From the NCBI GenBank assembly GCA_023653625.1, contig CM042901.1, positions 15,276,833 through 15,340,832 on the forward strand: DNA of 64,000 bases, in the 5' to 3' direction. This DNA is from Triadica sebifera. Taxonomy: Eukaryota > Streptophyta > Magnoliopsida > Malpighiales > Euphorbiaceae. Positions within the stretch are counted from its first letter, which is position 1; the number at the start of each line of letters is the position of its first letter. A program made the translations under genes and the position numbers. Below the pieces are notes generated by a model. It did not search any database and was not told the DNA's origin. It worked only from the letters and a program-made list of their open reading frames with translations. Below, one piece after another: positions 22,768-33,020 of this stretch.

Positions 22768-24258
22768 GTGGGAGACAATCAAACCTAATATGGAATCATA
22801 CTCATGAAAGGGCAACTCAATGAGATCTGCGGAAAACTATTTCCTGTGCATAACCAAAGGGCAACTTTTGTATACCCAGTTTACAACCAAACTGCGACCT
22901 AAAGGGTTCGTGACCTCAATCTCAAACTCGAGTTTCTCTATTGACATACTTTGTTAGCTAGGCATGCTCTTGCATACATAATAATATGTGGCGCCTAAGT
23001 CTATCTAAGCCATGTAAAGAGAACGTACCCATTATAACATATGTGGCTTTTTGGTCCTCATGGGACTTCTTAGCATATGCCCTAGCATTGTTGGGTCCCG
23101 ACCTGTTTATTATCTTTAAAGTTGCCTAGCTAGGTCCCACTTTGTTGCATCTCATTTGGTTTCTTTTCTAGATATGAGCTAATCTTGTTGTTTGAGTGGG
23201 TGCAACACTTATCAACAAAGGGCAATCCCTTCTCATATAGTCTTAAGCTCCACACCTGAAGCAAGCCCCTAAAACCAATCGATACTCTCCCATGTGGTTT
23301 TTTCGATGTATCCCATATAAAGGAGCAAAATCCCTAGATGTCTGTGTACTGGCAGCATTGATGTAGTCCAAGAAGGTGGTTCACTCCTAAAATAAATGGA
23401 CTGGGAGTGAATCAATCCCCTTCTTTAAGACTATTTAGAGAAGAAATGACCTTTCTTGCCATTGTCTGTGCCACAATAGTTGTGGGTCTCTTGTAGGTCT
23501 CATATGCTCTTTTTTCCACACTAATGGCAGAGGAAACAAGTGTGAAAAAATCCTTATGCTAAAAGAAAATGGCATGATACTCCATGTCATCATTCAAGCC
23601 ATCTTTCAAATGGCTACACTTATCACTTTGATCCACTATGAGAATAACGACATATTTGCTCAAATGCATGAACTCCCTCTCATTATCGATGCTTGTCATA
23701 TTCCTCTACCATAGATTTAGAATTTCCTTTCTCTTTTCATTAATGTAGACTCAAGGTACATATTTTTTCTTGAACTCTACAATAAAGTACTCTAAGTTCG
23801 AGGTTATATGGTCTGTAGCTTCTTCAAAACTGACTTCCACCACTCATATGCATATTCTTATAGAAGTTATATGACATACTCCACTTTATGCTCCTCGACA
23901 CATTCTAACTCATCAAAGACCTCTTAGTCTTCTCTAACCAGAACTCGGCTGTAGTTAGATCATCCTTGCTTCTCCTTAAAATGGCCCCATACTTCCATAG
24001 CCTATCAATCTTCATCTTAGGTCTCTATTATAGTGGCGGTTGTGGCACAATTTGAGGTATGACCTATGGAAATTTCTATAGAAAATCATCCATCTACTAC
24101 ATGATTAGTATTGCACCTAAATCCACTTGTCTGATGAGTTGATACTGATGAATTGGGGCAGCACTCAGACCCTGAACACTCGATGCACTAGGCTAATTGG
24201 AGGCCATCAGATTAGGAAAATTGTTGCTCTCAACAAACTTATATGCCTCTAACTCCAT
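22768..24258 (-). pseudogene. Gypsy gag and protease of G1 (heavily broken)
   Basis: From a putative ATG at 24258 (MELEAYKFVES). The Gag core is traceable with stops, including EFWLEKTKRS. The zinc knuckle at about 23225-23270 reads CFRCGA, a stop, DYMRRDC: the His is replaced by Tyr and a stop lies inside. Further downstream the protease region is traceable only in pieces before the solo LTR. Gag forms the particle and protease matures the polyprotein. Confidence 0.7.
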
Positions 24259-24377
24259 CTATACTTTTCCATTCCTATAAGTCAACAAAGAGATAACCAA
24301 TGTTAGAGACATATGAGATATACTATGTATGCATGATAACCTTTAGTGCATTTAGGATTAGAAATGCCTAAACCTAA

Positions 24378-24389
24378 GCTTTAGTACCA
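24378..24389 (-). other. G1 primer binding site (decayed, tRNA-Met type)
   Basis: The minus strand reads TGGTACTAAAGC, three changes from TGGTATCAGAGC, followed by TTAGG. It marks the inner end of the 5' LTR. Confidence 0.65.
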
Positions 24390-24390
24390 T

Positions 24391-27260
24391 AAAAAATAAT
24401 TTCCTCTTATCTAATCATGATTAATCTCAACTAAGTGATTGAGTGCTACAAAAACCTGCAAATATTTCAACCTTTTCTTTTCCTTAAAAACACTTTATAA
24501 AATGAAGTTTTTTACATATTAAACTTTTTAAACCATACTCATCACATGCATAAAATAAATCTCTTGATCAAAGGAATCAACATAAACATATAAAATATCA
24601 TGTTTGGGCTCAATTGGTCTAATGTTTACAAAAATATATGACTTTAATAAAATTATATGTTTTTTGAACTTTTAAGACCTGTATAAAAGTAAACAACCTT
24701 TAATCCTATGTCATGCCCAAAAATACAAAAATATGACATGATATATCACCGACCCAAGTCAGGTCTACTTTTTTGTCTCTGAATGGGCTAACTCCATTTA
24801 TCAACCTCTATCTCTATCTACTAGGCTCTAAGACCTGTATGTAGGAATATCCGCACGCAAAGCTATTGAAAGTTTAGTGGTACATATAGGCATAAAAATT
24901 CGTACATGCATTTAAATAAGGCATACCAATATTATTCATGTTCATGTTAAATCTTGTACACCAATGCATGGCAACTGAAGGAAATTATTCGTATACCATA
25001 CTTTATCTTATGGAAACCATTATAACATCATATTCTTAAACCATGCATAAGTGAACAATCATAGTATTCATAACATATAACATATCATCCATATACCATC
25101 ATATACCTAAGTCATAAAACCTTTTTCATTGTATTATATTCAATAATTACTTTCACCGAATAACTTTCTACATGGATTATTCGGATACAGGTTATGAACA
25201 TGAGTGCTCTTTTAGCTTAAGCTACCTTGCCACTGTCTATGATCATATATGCCCATCCGAACTCCTCAAGTCAAGAGTGTTGTTTGAGCTTAAGCCATCT
25301 TGATTGAGTAAAACATATATAATTTGCATGCAAAATAGGATCAAGGGCTCCCTCCAAGCTTAAGCCACTTTGTCCTTAAAAGAGAATATGTGTATCTTAA
25401 CGGTGTTGCAAACCACTATAATGACATGTTATCTATCCTACTTCTAATCCTAATGCAGAGCTTGGGTATAACTTATTCGTATTTTTTTTATTATACTTGT
25501 TTATATGGTATACATCTTATAACATATACACTTTAATAATATGGAACCTCACAATTCATAATATATTTTTAAACAATCTTGGAATCATGTGTTTCATACT
25601 TATAGCATATAATTGAGCATTCATATGCATGCCCATTACATTACATCATTGAAGAAAAACAACATATTTTATTTTAAACAGTCTTCACGAGCATGAACTA
25701 TATCATCATGACTGTGAAGGTTCATTCATGGGTACCCCTGCCTGTTAATCAAACTGTGAACTTGGTTGTGAATGATTATGTTTGATTAGTGCACATTCTT
25801 CACAAGTGCGACTATGTTCGTGATATGAAGATTCACAGTCGTGAACACCTAGTTACAGGCATAAATTTGGGTTTTCAGTAGTTAACATCATTTAACAAGT
25901 CATTTAATACAAGACCCATGTAAGGCTTTAGTGGTTGTCCAATGAAAACTTCTTCCTATTAACACTCATAAATTCATTCCATAAAACATGTTATAACATC
26001 CATTAAACATAAAGGAGCACATAAACATCACAATTGAACTCAAAGATATCAAAAAGTACATTTATATTCAATAATTGCAAATAAAATGCATTTATACCTT
26101 CTCAACTTACCTCTTTCAATCACTATAAGCATTATCATTCAATATCCTTTTAAATATACCTTTGGAATTTTTATTGCAAGGTTTTTCTTCCAAATGATTC
26201 CATCAATACATTTGATGCCTAACTTTGTGTGTGTGTATATATATATCTATATATATATATCATTAAATTCTCATGTTCTTATGGCATTAAATTGCACATT
26301 CCAATCTCATTACATTCAAGAACTAGCATTTGAGGCATACAAACCATTTAACACACACATCATGCCACAAGTTAGAATTTAAATGCATATATGTACATAC
26401 CTCTATGAAGCCTCAAAATAAAGCTCTAACTCAAGGTTTTTTATCCTCTTGGTGGGTTTTCCACCACCTTTTCCAACTTCTATCACATATAACACGACTT
26501 TATCAACCTCTATGAACCATAATCTTAACTTAGAATCCATAAAAGATAAAACCCTAACTTTAAACCCTTTTTATAACCTTAAACTCACTTAACCCCTTTC
26601 TAAAACATACTATAATCTTAATCAATCTTAAGGAAGAGTCTTTAGCCATAAAAACTCAAGCTTGAGCTAAAATCTAACCCATTTAGAAATGGGTCTCTAC
26701 CAAAAATGTGTTTAACTCAAGCTTGAAATAAAACAAAACCCTTTTGGAAATGGGTCTTATGGGTTTAACATGAAAAGGGTATGAAAACATGTAAAGATAA
26801 AAGGAAAATGTGATTTCTTATTAGATATGAAGGAAACACAACTTGGATGAAGGATGTTGAACTATTTTCCCTTCCTCTAGGTCTACCACTTCAAGAACAA
26901 AAGATTTCTTTCAGTTCTCTTTCTTAAGTACTTGGTAAAACTTGATCTTTGTTTTAAGTTAAGGTGTTTTAAACTTAGAAATCAAAGGGAAACAAAGGTC
27001 ATTGTCTTTAATGTGAAGGAATTTTGAAGTTTAGGGTATGTGAGAAAGAAAGAAAGAAACTGATCTCGTTTTATACTTGACGATATTCATAGGCATGAAC
27101 AATAAGTTTCACAGCCATGACATAAAAGTCATGGGCATGAACACAAAAGTCTTCACTTTTCTCATTTTTCTTAACTCTTTCTCCTTAACCAAATCCTTCA
27201 ACACACTTATAACTTCTCTAAGCCATCTTATTAACTAGACCCTTCTTAACGGGCATTGCA
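24391..27260 (-). repeat. G1 5' LTR (about 2.87 kb)
   Basis: Outer end GGGCATTGCA (minus TGCAATGCCC) at 27260; inner end at the primer site. It aligns with 7340-9121 plus 18360-18483. A TG/TA-rich microsatellite lies at 26226-26262. Repeated GCTTAAGC(C/T)A modules occur at 25215-25370. No coding potential. Confidence 0.75.
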
Positions 27261-27468
27261 TAGGTGACATATATCTACATTCGTATAATGTCTCATAAAG
27301 TGCCATCTCAATGCTAGTTTGGTAGCAGTTGTTAAGAGCAAACTCTATTAAAGAAAAATGATTGTCCCAACTAATACCAAAATACAAAATGCAAAAACGT
27401 AGAATATCCTCTAAAGTTTGAATAGTCCTCTCTGATAGCCTTTCTGTCTATGGGTGAAATGCAATACT
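27261..27468 (-). pseudogene. Integrase fragment of older gypsy G6 (downstream piece)
   Basis: The minus strand reads SIAFHP, stop, TERLSERTIQTLEDILR, then SWDNHFSLIEFALNNCYQTSIEMALYE, ending with residues equivalent to the RCRSP block exactly at the G1 LTR edge. The catalytic Glu region is present but stops interrupt it. The upstream half of the same gene lies at 37351-38539, across LTR-C. Confidence 0.75.
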
Positions 27469-28467
27469 TGTAATGCCCATTAGGGCTTATAAGTTATCTG
27501 GGTTATTAAAGAGGAATAAAGAATGGTAGATTATGGGATATATGTGAAATAAATTAATGTAAGTACTTTTCACGCTCGTGAAAGCATTATGGTTCAAAAT
27601 GAAAGAGTTTTAAAGGGACTCACGTCTGTGAAAGAGGTTGTCATAGTCGTGAATGTTGAGCTTATGGTCACTCCCATGAAAGGTTTTGTCATGATTTTGA
27701 CAAGGTGATTCACGCCTGTGAATGCTAGCAAATTAAGAGCAAATGACATATAAGATTTTCTCTCTCATCCATGCTACAAATCTACCATAGACCTATTCCC
27801 CAGTCTTCGAAAATTATCCTTATACACCATCATAAACCCCTTCATCTTCTTCAATATCTCTTATTTCTTTTCACATAAAATATATGTTGAAACCAAAGTT
27901 AAAACCTTAAAACAAGAGGGAAGGAGAGTGTTCTTGAGAGGTTGAGAGAATCAGTTTTAGGGAGTTTTTGTACACATTTTCTATTATTATGGTATAAGGA
28001 GAGGCTTTTGACATGATCTGGAAAAGAGCTTAAGGGTTTATCTCAAGGGGGAAGGCAATCTTGAAAAGCTTAGAATTGTTGTTAAGGCTCCATTTGTTTG
28101 GTGAAAGGTATATACATAATCATATTCAAAGTCTTTTAATGCATTTGTATGCTTGGTATACCTTAAATGCTTATTTGGATTGTTATGCTAGATTTTAGGT
28201 TATTTGGTTAGAAATGCATTTTGGGGCTTGAATGTTATGTTAAGGAAAATGGTTGATTTTGATTTGGTAAAAGAGTTGTTTTATTCATTAATAATGTTAA
28301 AAATAATTAATGGCATGTTAGATGATGGAAATATATACTGGAATGTTGATATTGTGGTTGACATTGGTTAATCTTAAAGAAATTTATATGTGATTGTTGT
28401 ATACTCAATTTTTAGTGTGATTTTACAATTTTTCCGGATTCACAGGTGTGAACTAGTAGTTCATGGG
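27469..28467 (+). repeat. LTR-C, left part (split by G2)
   Basis: Begins TGTAATGCCC right after the G6 integrase fragment and continues at 35974 after G2. It carries palindromes such as TCACGCTCGTGA (27570-27581). The preceding 5 bases, ATACT, recur at 37346-37350 where G6 coding resumes, suggesting that LTR-C is a solo LTR, although its right end lacks the usual CA. Confidence 0.65.
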
Positions 28468-28523
28468 TGTAACACCCCTTTACCCCACTTTAGTTCAGCA
28501 AGGTAAGTGAGCATTACCCGATT

Positions 28524-30814
28524 ACCATAAATTGATCAAGGAAAGGCCTAAAAATCTTGTTTTTCGTATCCATAAAGGCAGCTGGTGCATTCGTTAAGCC
28601 AGAAGGCATAACCAGAAACTCATAATGGCCATATCGAGTCCTAAAGGTTGTTTTGGATACATCTGATTCTTTGATTTTCAGTTCATGATACCTGGATCTA
28701 AGATCAATCTTAGAGAATACTCTTGCTCCCTTCAATTGATCAAACAAATCATCAATTCTAGGTAGTGGGTATTTATTTTTAATCATCACCTTGTTCAATT
28801 GTCGGTAATCAATACATAATCGAAGGATGTCATCCTTCTTTTTCACAAACAACACCGGAGCATCCCATGGTGACACACTAGGTCTTATACACCCTTTGTC
28901 TAGCAATTCCTGCAATTGAACCTTCAACTTTCTCAATTTTGTAGGTGCCATTCTATAAGGAGTAATTGATATTATGGTTGTACCATAAATCACATCAATA
29001 GCAAACTTTATCTCCCTATCTGGTGGTAACCCTGGCAAGTCTTCAGGAAACACATTTGGAAACTCACACATTGTGGGGATGTCCTTGAGTTTTGGGCTCC
29101 CGTTCCTAGTATCTATCACATGAGCCAAATATGCCTCACATCCCTTTCTAATGTATTTTCATGCTTTTAATGCAGAAATAACACTGATCGAACATGTTTG
29201 ACCTTCACCCTAAATGATAATGTCATCCTGCCTATAAAATTTTAAGTACAACTTTTCTAGATCGATAGTGGACTATAGCTCCATGCTTTGTCAACCAATC
29301 CATACCCAGAATATCATCGAATTCATGAAAAGGTAATTCTATTAAGTTTGCTGGAAATTCTCTACCTAAATTATTATTGAGTTGTTTTTATAGATCTGAT
29401 TCACTTTCACACTATGTCCCAATAGATTGGTTACAACTATCTCATATTCTGAGGTCTCAGGTATCATGTTCCCTTATTTAAGTGCAATTGTGGTTATGTA
29501 TGAATTGTGGAACCAGGATCTATCAATGCACGTAAAGCAAAGTCAAATAAAGAAAAGTTACCAATTATGACGTCTGGCGCATCTTGGTCCTCCCAAGCTC
29601 TCATCACATACACTCGAGCTAGAGCTTTAATAACTCCAGTTCTGTCAACCATCTCTGATACCCCCTGACTCTGTCCTATAGAACCACCTCTAAACTAGCC
29701 TGGACCTCTACCATGGCCCTATACTGATGCCATACTACCTGTACTAAGTCTAGGACAATCTTTTTTCATATGATCAGTAGCTCCACATCTCAAGCATGCT
29801 CCAGTCAACCACCAACACACTCCTGTATAAGATCTACTACAATGCTGACACATAGCAGGAGCTGGATTTTTGGACAATGATGTTGGTGAACTAGTAGATG
29901 ATGTTACAGGTCTAAACTGCTAACCCCATCAAATAGAAAATGTATGCCCAACAACCCGTGACTGAAATGGTCTGGGTACTATCCACCCTTTCCTACCAGA
30001 TGTCTGCGCCACACTAGCTATTGATTTCTTGAAGAGCTCTTTTGTCTTCAATGTTTTCCTTCTTTCAACACTAATGGCAAATGACACTAGTGTAGAAAAT
30101 TCTGTATGCTGGTGGGAAGCCACTAAATATCCAATATCCTCATCGAGGCCATCTTCAAATCTATGACATTTATCAGCTTCATCTTTAATAATCCCTGTTG
30201 CATACTTACTTAGCTTGGTGAACTCCATCTCATACTCAACTATTGTTATACCCCTCTACTTCAAAGTCAGAAATTCTCTCTTTTTCTCATCAACATAAAT
30301 TTTGGCACATATTTCTTTTTAAATTCTACCATAAAGAAATTTCATGTTTGAGGGTTCAAAGTCTGGGGTTTCGCTAAGACTAACTTCTACCAGTCGTAGG
30401 CATGCTCCTGAAGGAGGGACACTGCATGCCTAACCTTGTACTCATTTGGACATTGAAGCTTCTCAAAAACTAGTTCTATCTTTTCTAACCAAAATTTTGT
30501 TGCTGCTGGGTCATCCTCTTTCTTAACCCAAAATTTATAGCCCCGTATTTTCTTAGTTTATCAATTTCGGGTTTTGGTTGAGGAGGGGGAAGTGGTGGAG
30601 CTAGTGGTGGCACAACATGTGCTATCTACTATAACAAAGTAGCCATCTGTTGAACAAGAGGTACCTGACCCGAATCAATTTGTTCTTTAGCATGTTGTGG
30701 AGCTATAACATTAGGCTCTGAGGCTCTAAGTGATGTTGACTGTCTATGAGCAGCCGAGTTAGCTATATTATCAGCCTCTTATTCTTCATGACGTTGTCTT
30801 GATTCAAAATCCAT
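28524..30814 (-). pseudogene. Gypsy gag-protease-RT of G2 (truncated, broken)
   Basis: Start at 30814 (MDFESRQRHEE, then TAA). The Gag core is open at 29929-30228 (KLSKYATGIIKDEADKCHRFEDGLDEDI). Two zinc knuckles follow near 29770-29850: the first has Tyr for His, the second reads CLRCGATDHMKKDC. The protease DPGST block near 29505 is followed by a shift. RT at 28514-29128 is open: KLKDIPTMCEFPNVFPEDLPGLPP, CIDYRQLNKVMIKNKYPLPRIDDLFDQL, FSKIDLRSRYHELKI, FRTRYGHYEFLVM. It stops at RPFLDQFMVI, just before the expected catalytic DD, where the deletion joins the LTR. Confidence 0.88.
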
Positions 30815-30936
30815 TAAAACCTATATTGTCAGAAAAAGAGTCCCTTATCAGAATATAATAGCTTAAAACAATGCAAATGCTGAAAACATGCACTTATCTT
30901 CCCATACCCACTATGTAAGAACCGTCTAAACCTATA

Positions 30937-30948
30937 GCTCTGATACCA
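30937..30948 (-). other. G2 primer binding site (tRNA-Met)
   Basis: The minus strand reads TGGTATCAGAGC, four bases from the LTR inner edge at 30953. The same layout is seen in G4 at 45627-45638. Confidence 0.85.
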
Positions 30949-31068
30949 AAATTCGAACACCCCCTTACCCCACTTTAGTTTTACAAGGTAAATGAGCATT
31001 ACCCGACTAACTGTCTTATAAGATTCGCTAAATGAAGTAATTTTTTTTTTTGCAAAAATATTAACCCC

Positions 31069-31262
31069 CATGGCACGCGACCCTGCATGCCGCTGCTTGC
31101 CTGGGTGCCCGCGATGCTGCCTACCGCTGCGCATCGCACTTATGCCCCTGTCGCTGGTAGCCTGGGCAGCCGCGGGGGTGGATACCCCTGGCTGGGCATG
31201 CTGGCATGCAAGGCTGCCTGCAGCTGTGTGGGTGCACTGGCCTGGCCAATGCAGCATTGGCG
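31069..31262 (+). repeat. Inverted repeat arm 1 of the foldback
   Basis: GC-rich module whose reverse complement matches 31833-31973, with about 50 bp extra in this arm. Shared words include CACTGGCCTGGCCA, GATGCTGC and ATGCCGC. The arms enclose about 570 bp containing the 25S fragment, so a long hairpin is possible. Confidence 0.8.
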
Positions 31263-31308
31263 CACGAGCGCGCTGGCTTACAGTGCCCAACTGCACACTA
31301 ACCTAGAA

Positions 31309-31365
31309 CCCATAAAGGGTGTTGGTCAATTAAGACAACAGGACGGTGGTCATGGAAGTCGAAAT

Positions 31366-31399
<34 letters not shown>

Positions 31400-31426
31400 T
31401 CAACTAGCCCCGAAAATGGATGGCGC
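31309..31426 (+). rRNA. 25S rRNA gene fragment (pseudo)
   Basis: About 118 bp nearly identical to a conserved internal part of plant 25S rRNA, including GTGTTGGTCAATTAAGACA, AAGTCGAAATCCGCTAAG, AACAACTCACCTGCCGAATC and GAAAATGGATGGCGC. A few changes, such as CAATTAAGACAACAGG, show it is not under rRNA constraint. It lies between the foldback arms. It is a displaced fragment, not a functional gene. Confidence 0.92.
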
Positions 31427-31832
31427 GGAATATGCCATCACAATTTCGTCAGTAATTATTTAATGGTTTTAAAAACTAAAAATAAGTAGTTTCTTAATAA
31501 TTTTTTTAAATAGCTGATTAGAAGTCTTTTTATTCCTTGAGCTTATTGGGAATTTTTAAATTGTAATGCCTGTGAATAAGGTCTATAAATTGTATTAATG
31601 GATGGTGAGAGTTAGGGTTAAATTGCATATTGTGTTGAATTGTGTAATAATAACAAGAATAATTAGGAAAAAATAAAATAAAAAGAACAAAAGAAAAATA
31701 AAAAGTCAAAAAAAGAAAAAAAAAAGAAAAATGAAGTGGACGAGTAATGAAATGGTGGTACGGGGGCTGCTGGCTGGCTAGCGTGCCCTTGCAGCGGCAG
31801 GCAGCCTTATGGGCACCCAGGCAGGCAGGGGC

Positions 31833-31973
31833 ACGCCAATGCTGCAATGGCCAGGCCAGTGCACCCACGCAGCTGCAGGCAACCCGCCTAGGCTGCCAGC
31901 GGCAGGGGCTTAAGCGCGACATGCAGCATCGCGGGCTCCCAAGCAAGCTGCGGCATGTAGGGTCGTGTGCCAC
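31833..31973 (-). repeat. Inverted repeat arm 2 of the foldback
   Basis: Reverse-complement match to 31069-31262 (TGGCCAGGCCAGTG, GCAGCATCGCGGGC, GTCGTGTGCCAC). Adjacent bases 31785-31832 look like another partial copy of the same module. Confidence 0.8.
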
Positions 31974-31992
31974 AGGGGCTGCTGGCTGCCTG

Positions 31993-32021
31993 TCTCATGA
32001 CGATCTAAACCCATCTCACGT
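31993..32021 (+). rRNA. Short fragment of the 25S rRNA 3' region (pseudo)
   Basis: Reads CTCATGACGATCTAAACCC then ATCTCACGTT, matching the conserved 25S stretch near its 3' end with three or four changes. It is joined directly to an 18S fragment, an order that does not exist in a normal rDNA unit. Confidence 0.7.
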
Positions 32022-32050
32022 TGACTACGTCCTTGCCCTTTGTACACACT

Positions 32051-32097
<47 letters not shown>

Positions 32098-32157
32098 AGG
32101 CGACGTGGGCGGTTCGCTGCCGGCGATGTCATGAGAAGTCCACTAAACCTTATCATG
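32022..32157 (+). rRNA. 18S rRNA 3'-end fragment (pseudo)
   Basis: About 136 bp almost identical to the 3' end of plant 18S rRNA, including CCCTTTGTACACAC, GCCCGTCGCTCCTACCG, GGTGAAGTGTTCGGATCG and GAAGTCCACTAAACCTTATC. A few transitions, for example in the decoding-region flank, mark it as a pseudofragment. It ends before the anti-Shine-Dalgarno-equivalent terminal helix. Confidence 0.93.
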
Positions 32158-32699
32158 TACTCTTTTTAAAGACTACTTTAGAATAAAAGGCAACATATGA
32201 GGAAAAACATGCATATGAGGTGGCCTTGTGGGGTGCCTCTGTGCAGGGGAAAGGCCCTCTCAGCCGAGGCTGTGGAGGCGTACTTCACTTTACTTTTCTC
32301 TTCCTCCTAGTTAGCTTTCTCCTTGCCCTTACTTCCTCTTTTATTTTGGCCCAAAGATTGTTCATCTCCTTGGCCTAACAATAAATTTCACACTAATCAA
32401 GAACTAAACACACTGATCAACCTTAATCACCATTAACATACTAATAACCCAAAAAAAAAGTAGAAGATCAAGTACCAATAGTAATAAGGTGGATAACATA
32501 CAACTCATTGGCTAATTGATGGTGAAAATTAGCTTTAACATGTGCAGAACCAATTTGTTTTCTCCTTACCAAATGCTTTAGACAACCTGTCACATGGATA
32601 TATAAAGATAGTTACATTAACTATATGGCATGATTATGGACATACTAAAGTCAATCTCTTGAGTCAAAGAGAAATTGACTAGGTCTTACGGCGTCTCCA
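32158..32699. other. Spacer in the foldback; no gene recognised
   Basis: Begins GC-rich (a possible rDNA spacer piece at 32215-32290), then AT-rich with no convincing frame or known repeat. Confidence 0.4.
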
Positions 32700-33020
32700 C
32701 AGGCATATGAAAGGCCCGGGCTTGGGCCGCCGCTGCGATCCACGTCGGTCCGCGCCCCATGGCGCGCGGCCCTTCATGCCGCTGGCTGCCTGGGAGCCTG
32801 CGATGCTTCCTGTCGCTGCTTGTCGTGGTTATGCCCCAGCACGCCCAGCCAGGGCAACCAGCCCCGCTGCTGCCCAGGCAGCCAGTGGCAGGGGCGTAAG
32901 GGCGACTTGCAGCGGCAGGCAGCATCATGGGCTCCCAGGTTCCAAGGCACGCCGTGACGGCGCATACTGCAGTCCACAATCGCTGCCGCTGTGATCCGCA
33001 TCGGTCCGTGCCCTGAGCCA
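32700..33020. repeat. Third GC-rich module, internally palindromic
   Basis: Contains GCCTGGGAGCC near 32790 and its inverted counterpart GGGCTCCCAGG near 32930, separated by about 100 bp, plus two direct copies of GATCC(A/G)C(A/G)TCGGTCCG near its ends. It can fold back on itself. Confidence 0.7.

Larger units (their letters stand above)
7340..27260 (-). mobile_element. Ty3/gypsy element G1 (composite, contains C1 and a solo LTR)
   Basis: In element order (minus strand): 5' LTR 24391-27260, primer site 24378-24389, gag and protease 22768-24258, RT/RNase H 19851-21339, integrase 18500-19850, polypurine tract near 18484, 3' LTR 18360-18483 plus 7340-9121. The 3' LTR is split by copia C1 and the polyprotein by a solo LTR (21340-22767). 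The outer part of the 3' LTR, equivalent to 24391-25340 of the 5' LTR, is missing. G1 lies inside the integrase gene of an older gypsy, G6: the minus-strand frame at 27261-27300 is interrupted exactly at the LTR edge. Confidence 0.8.
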
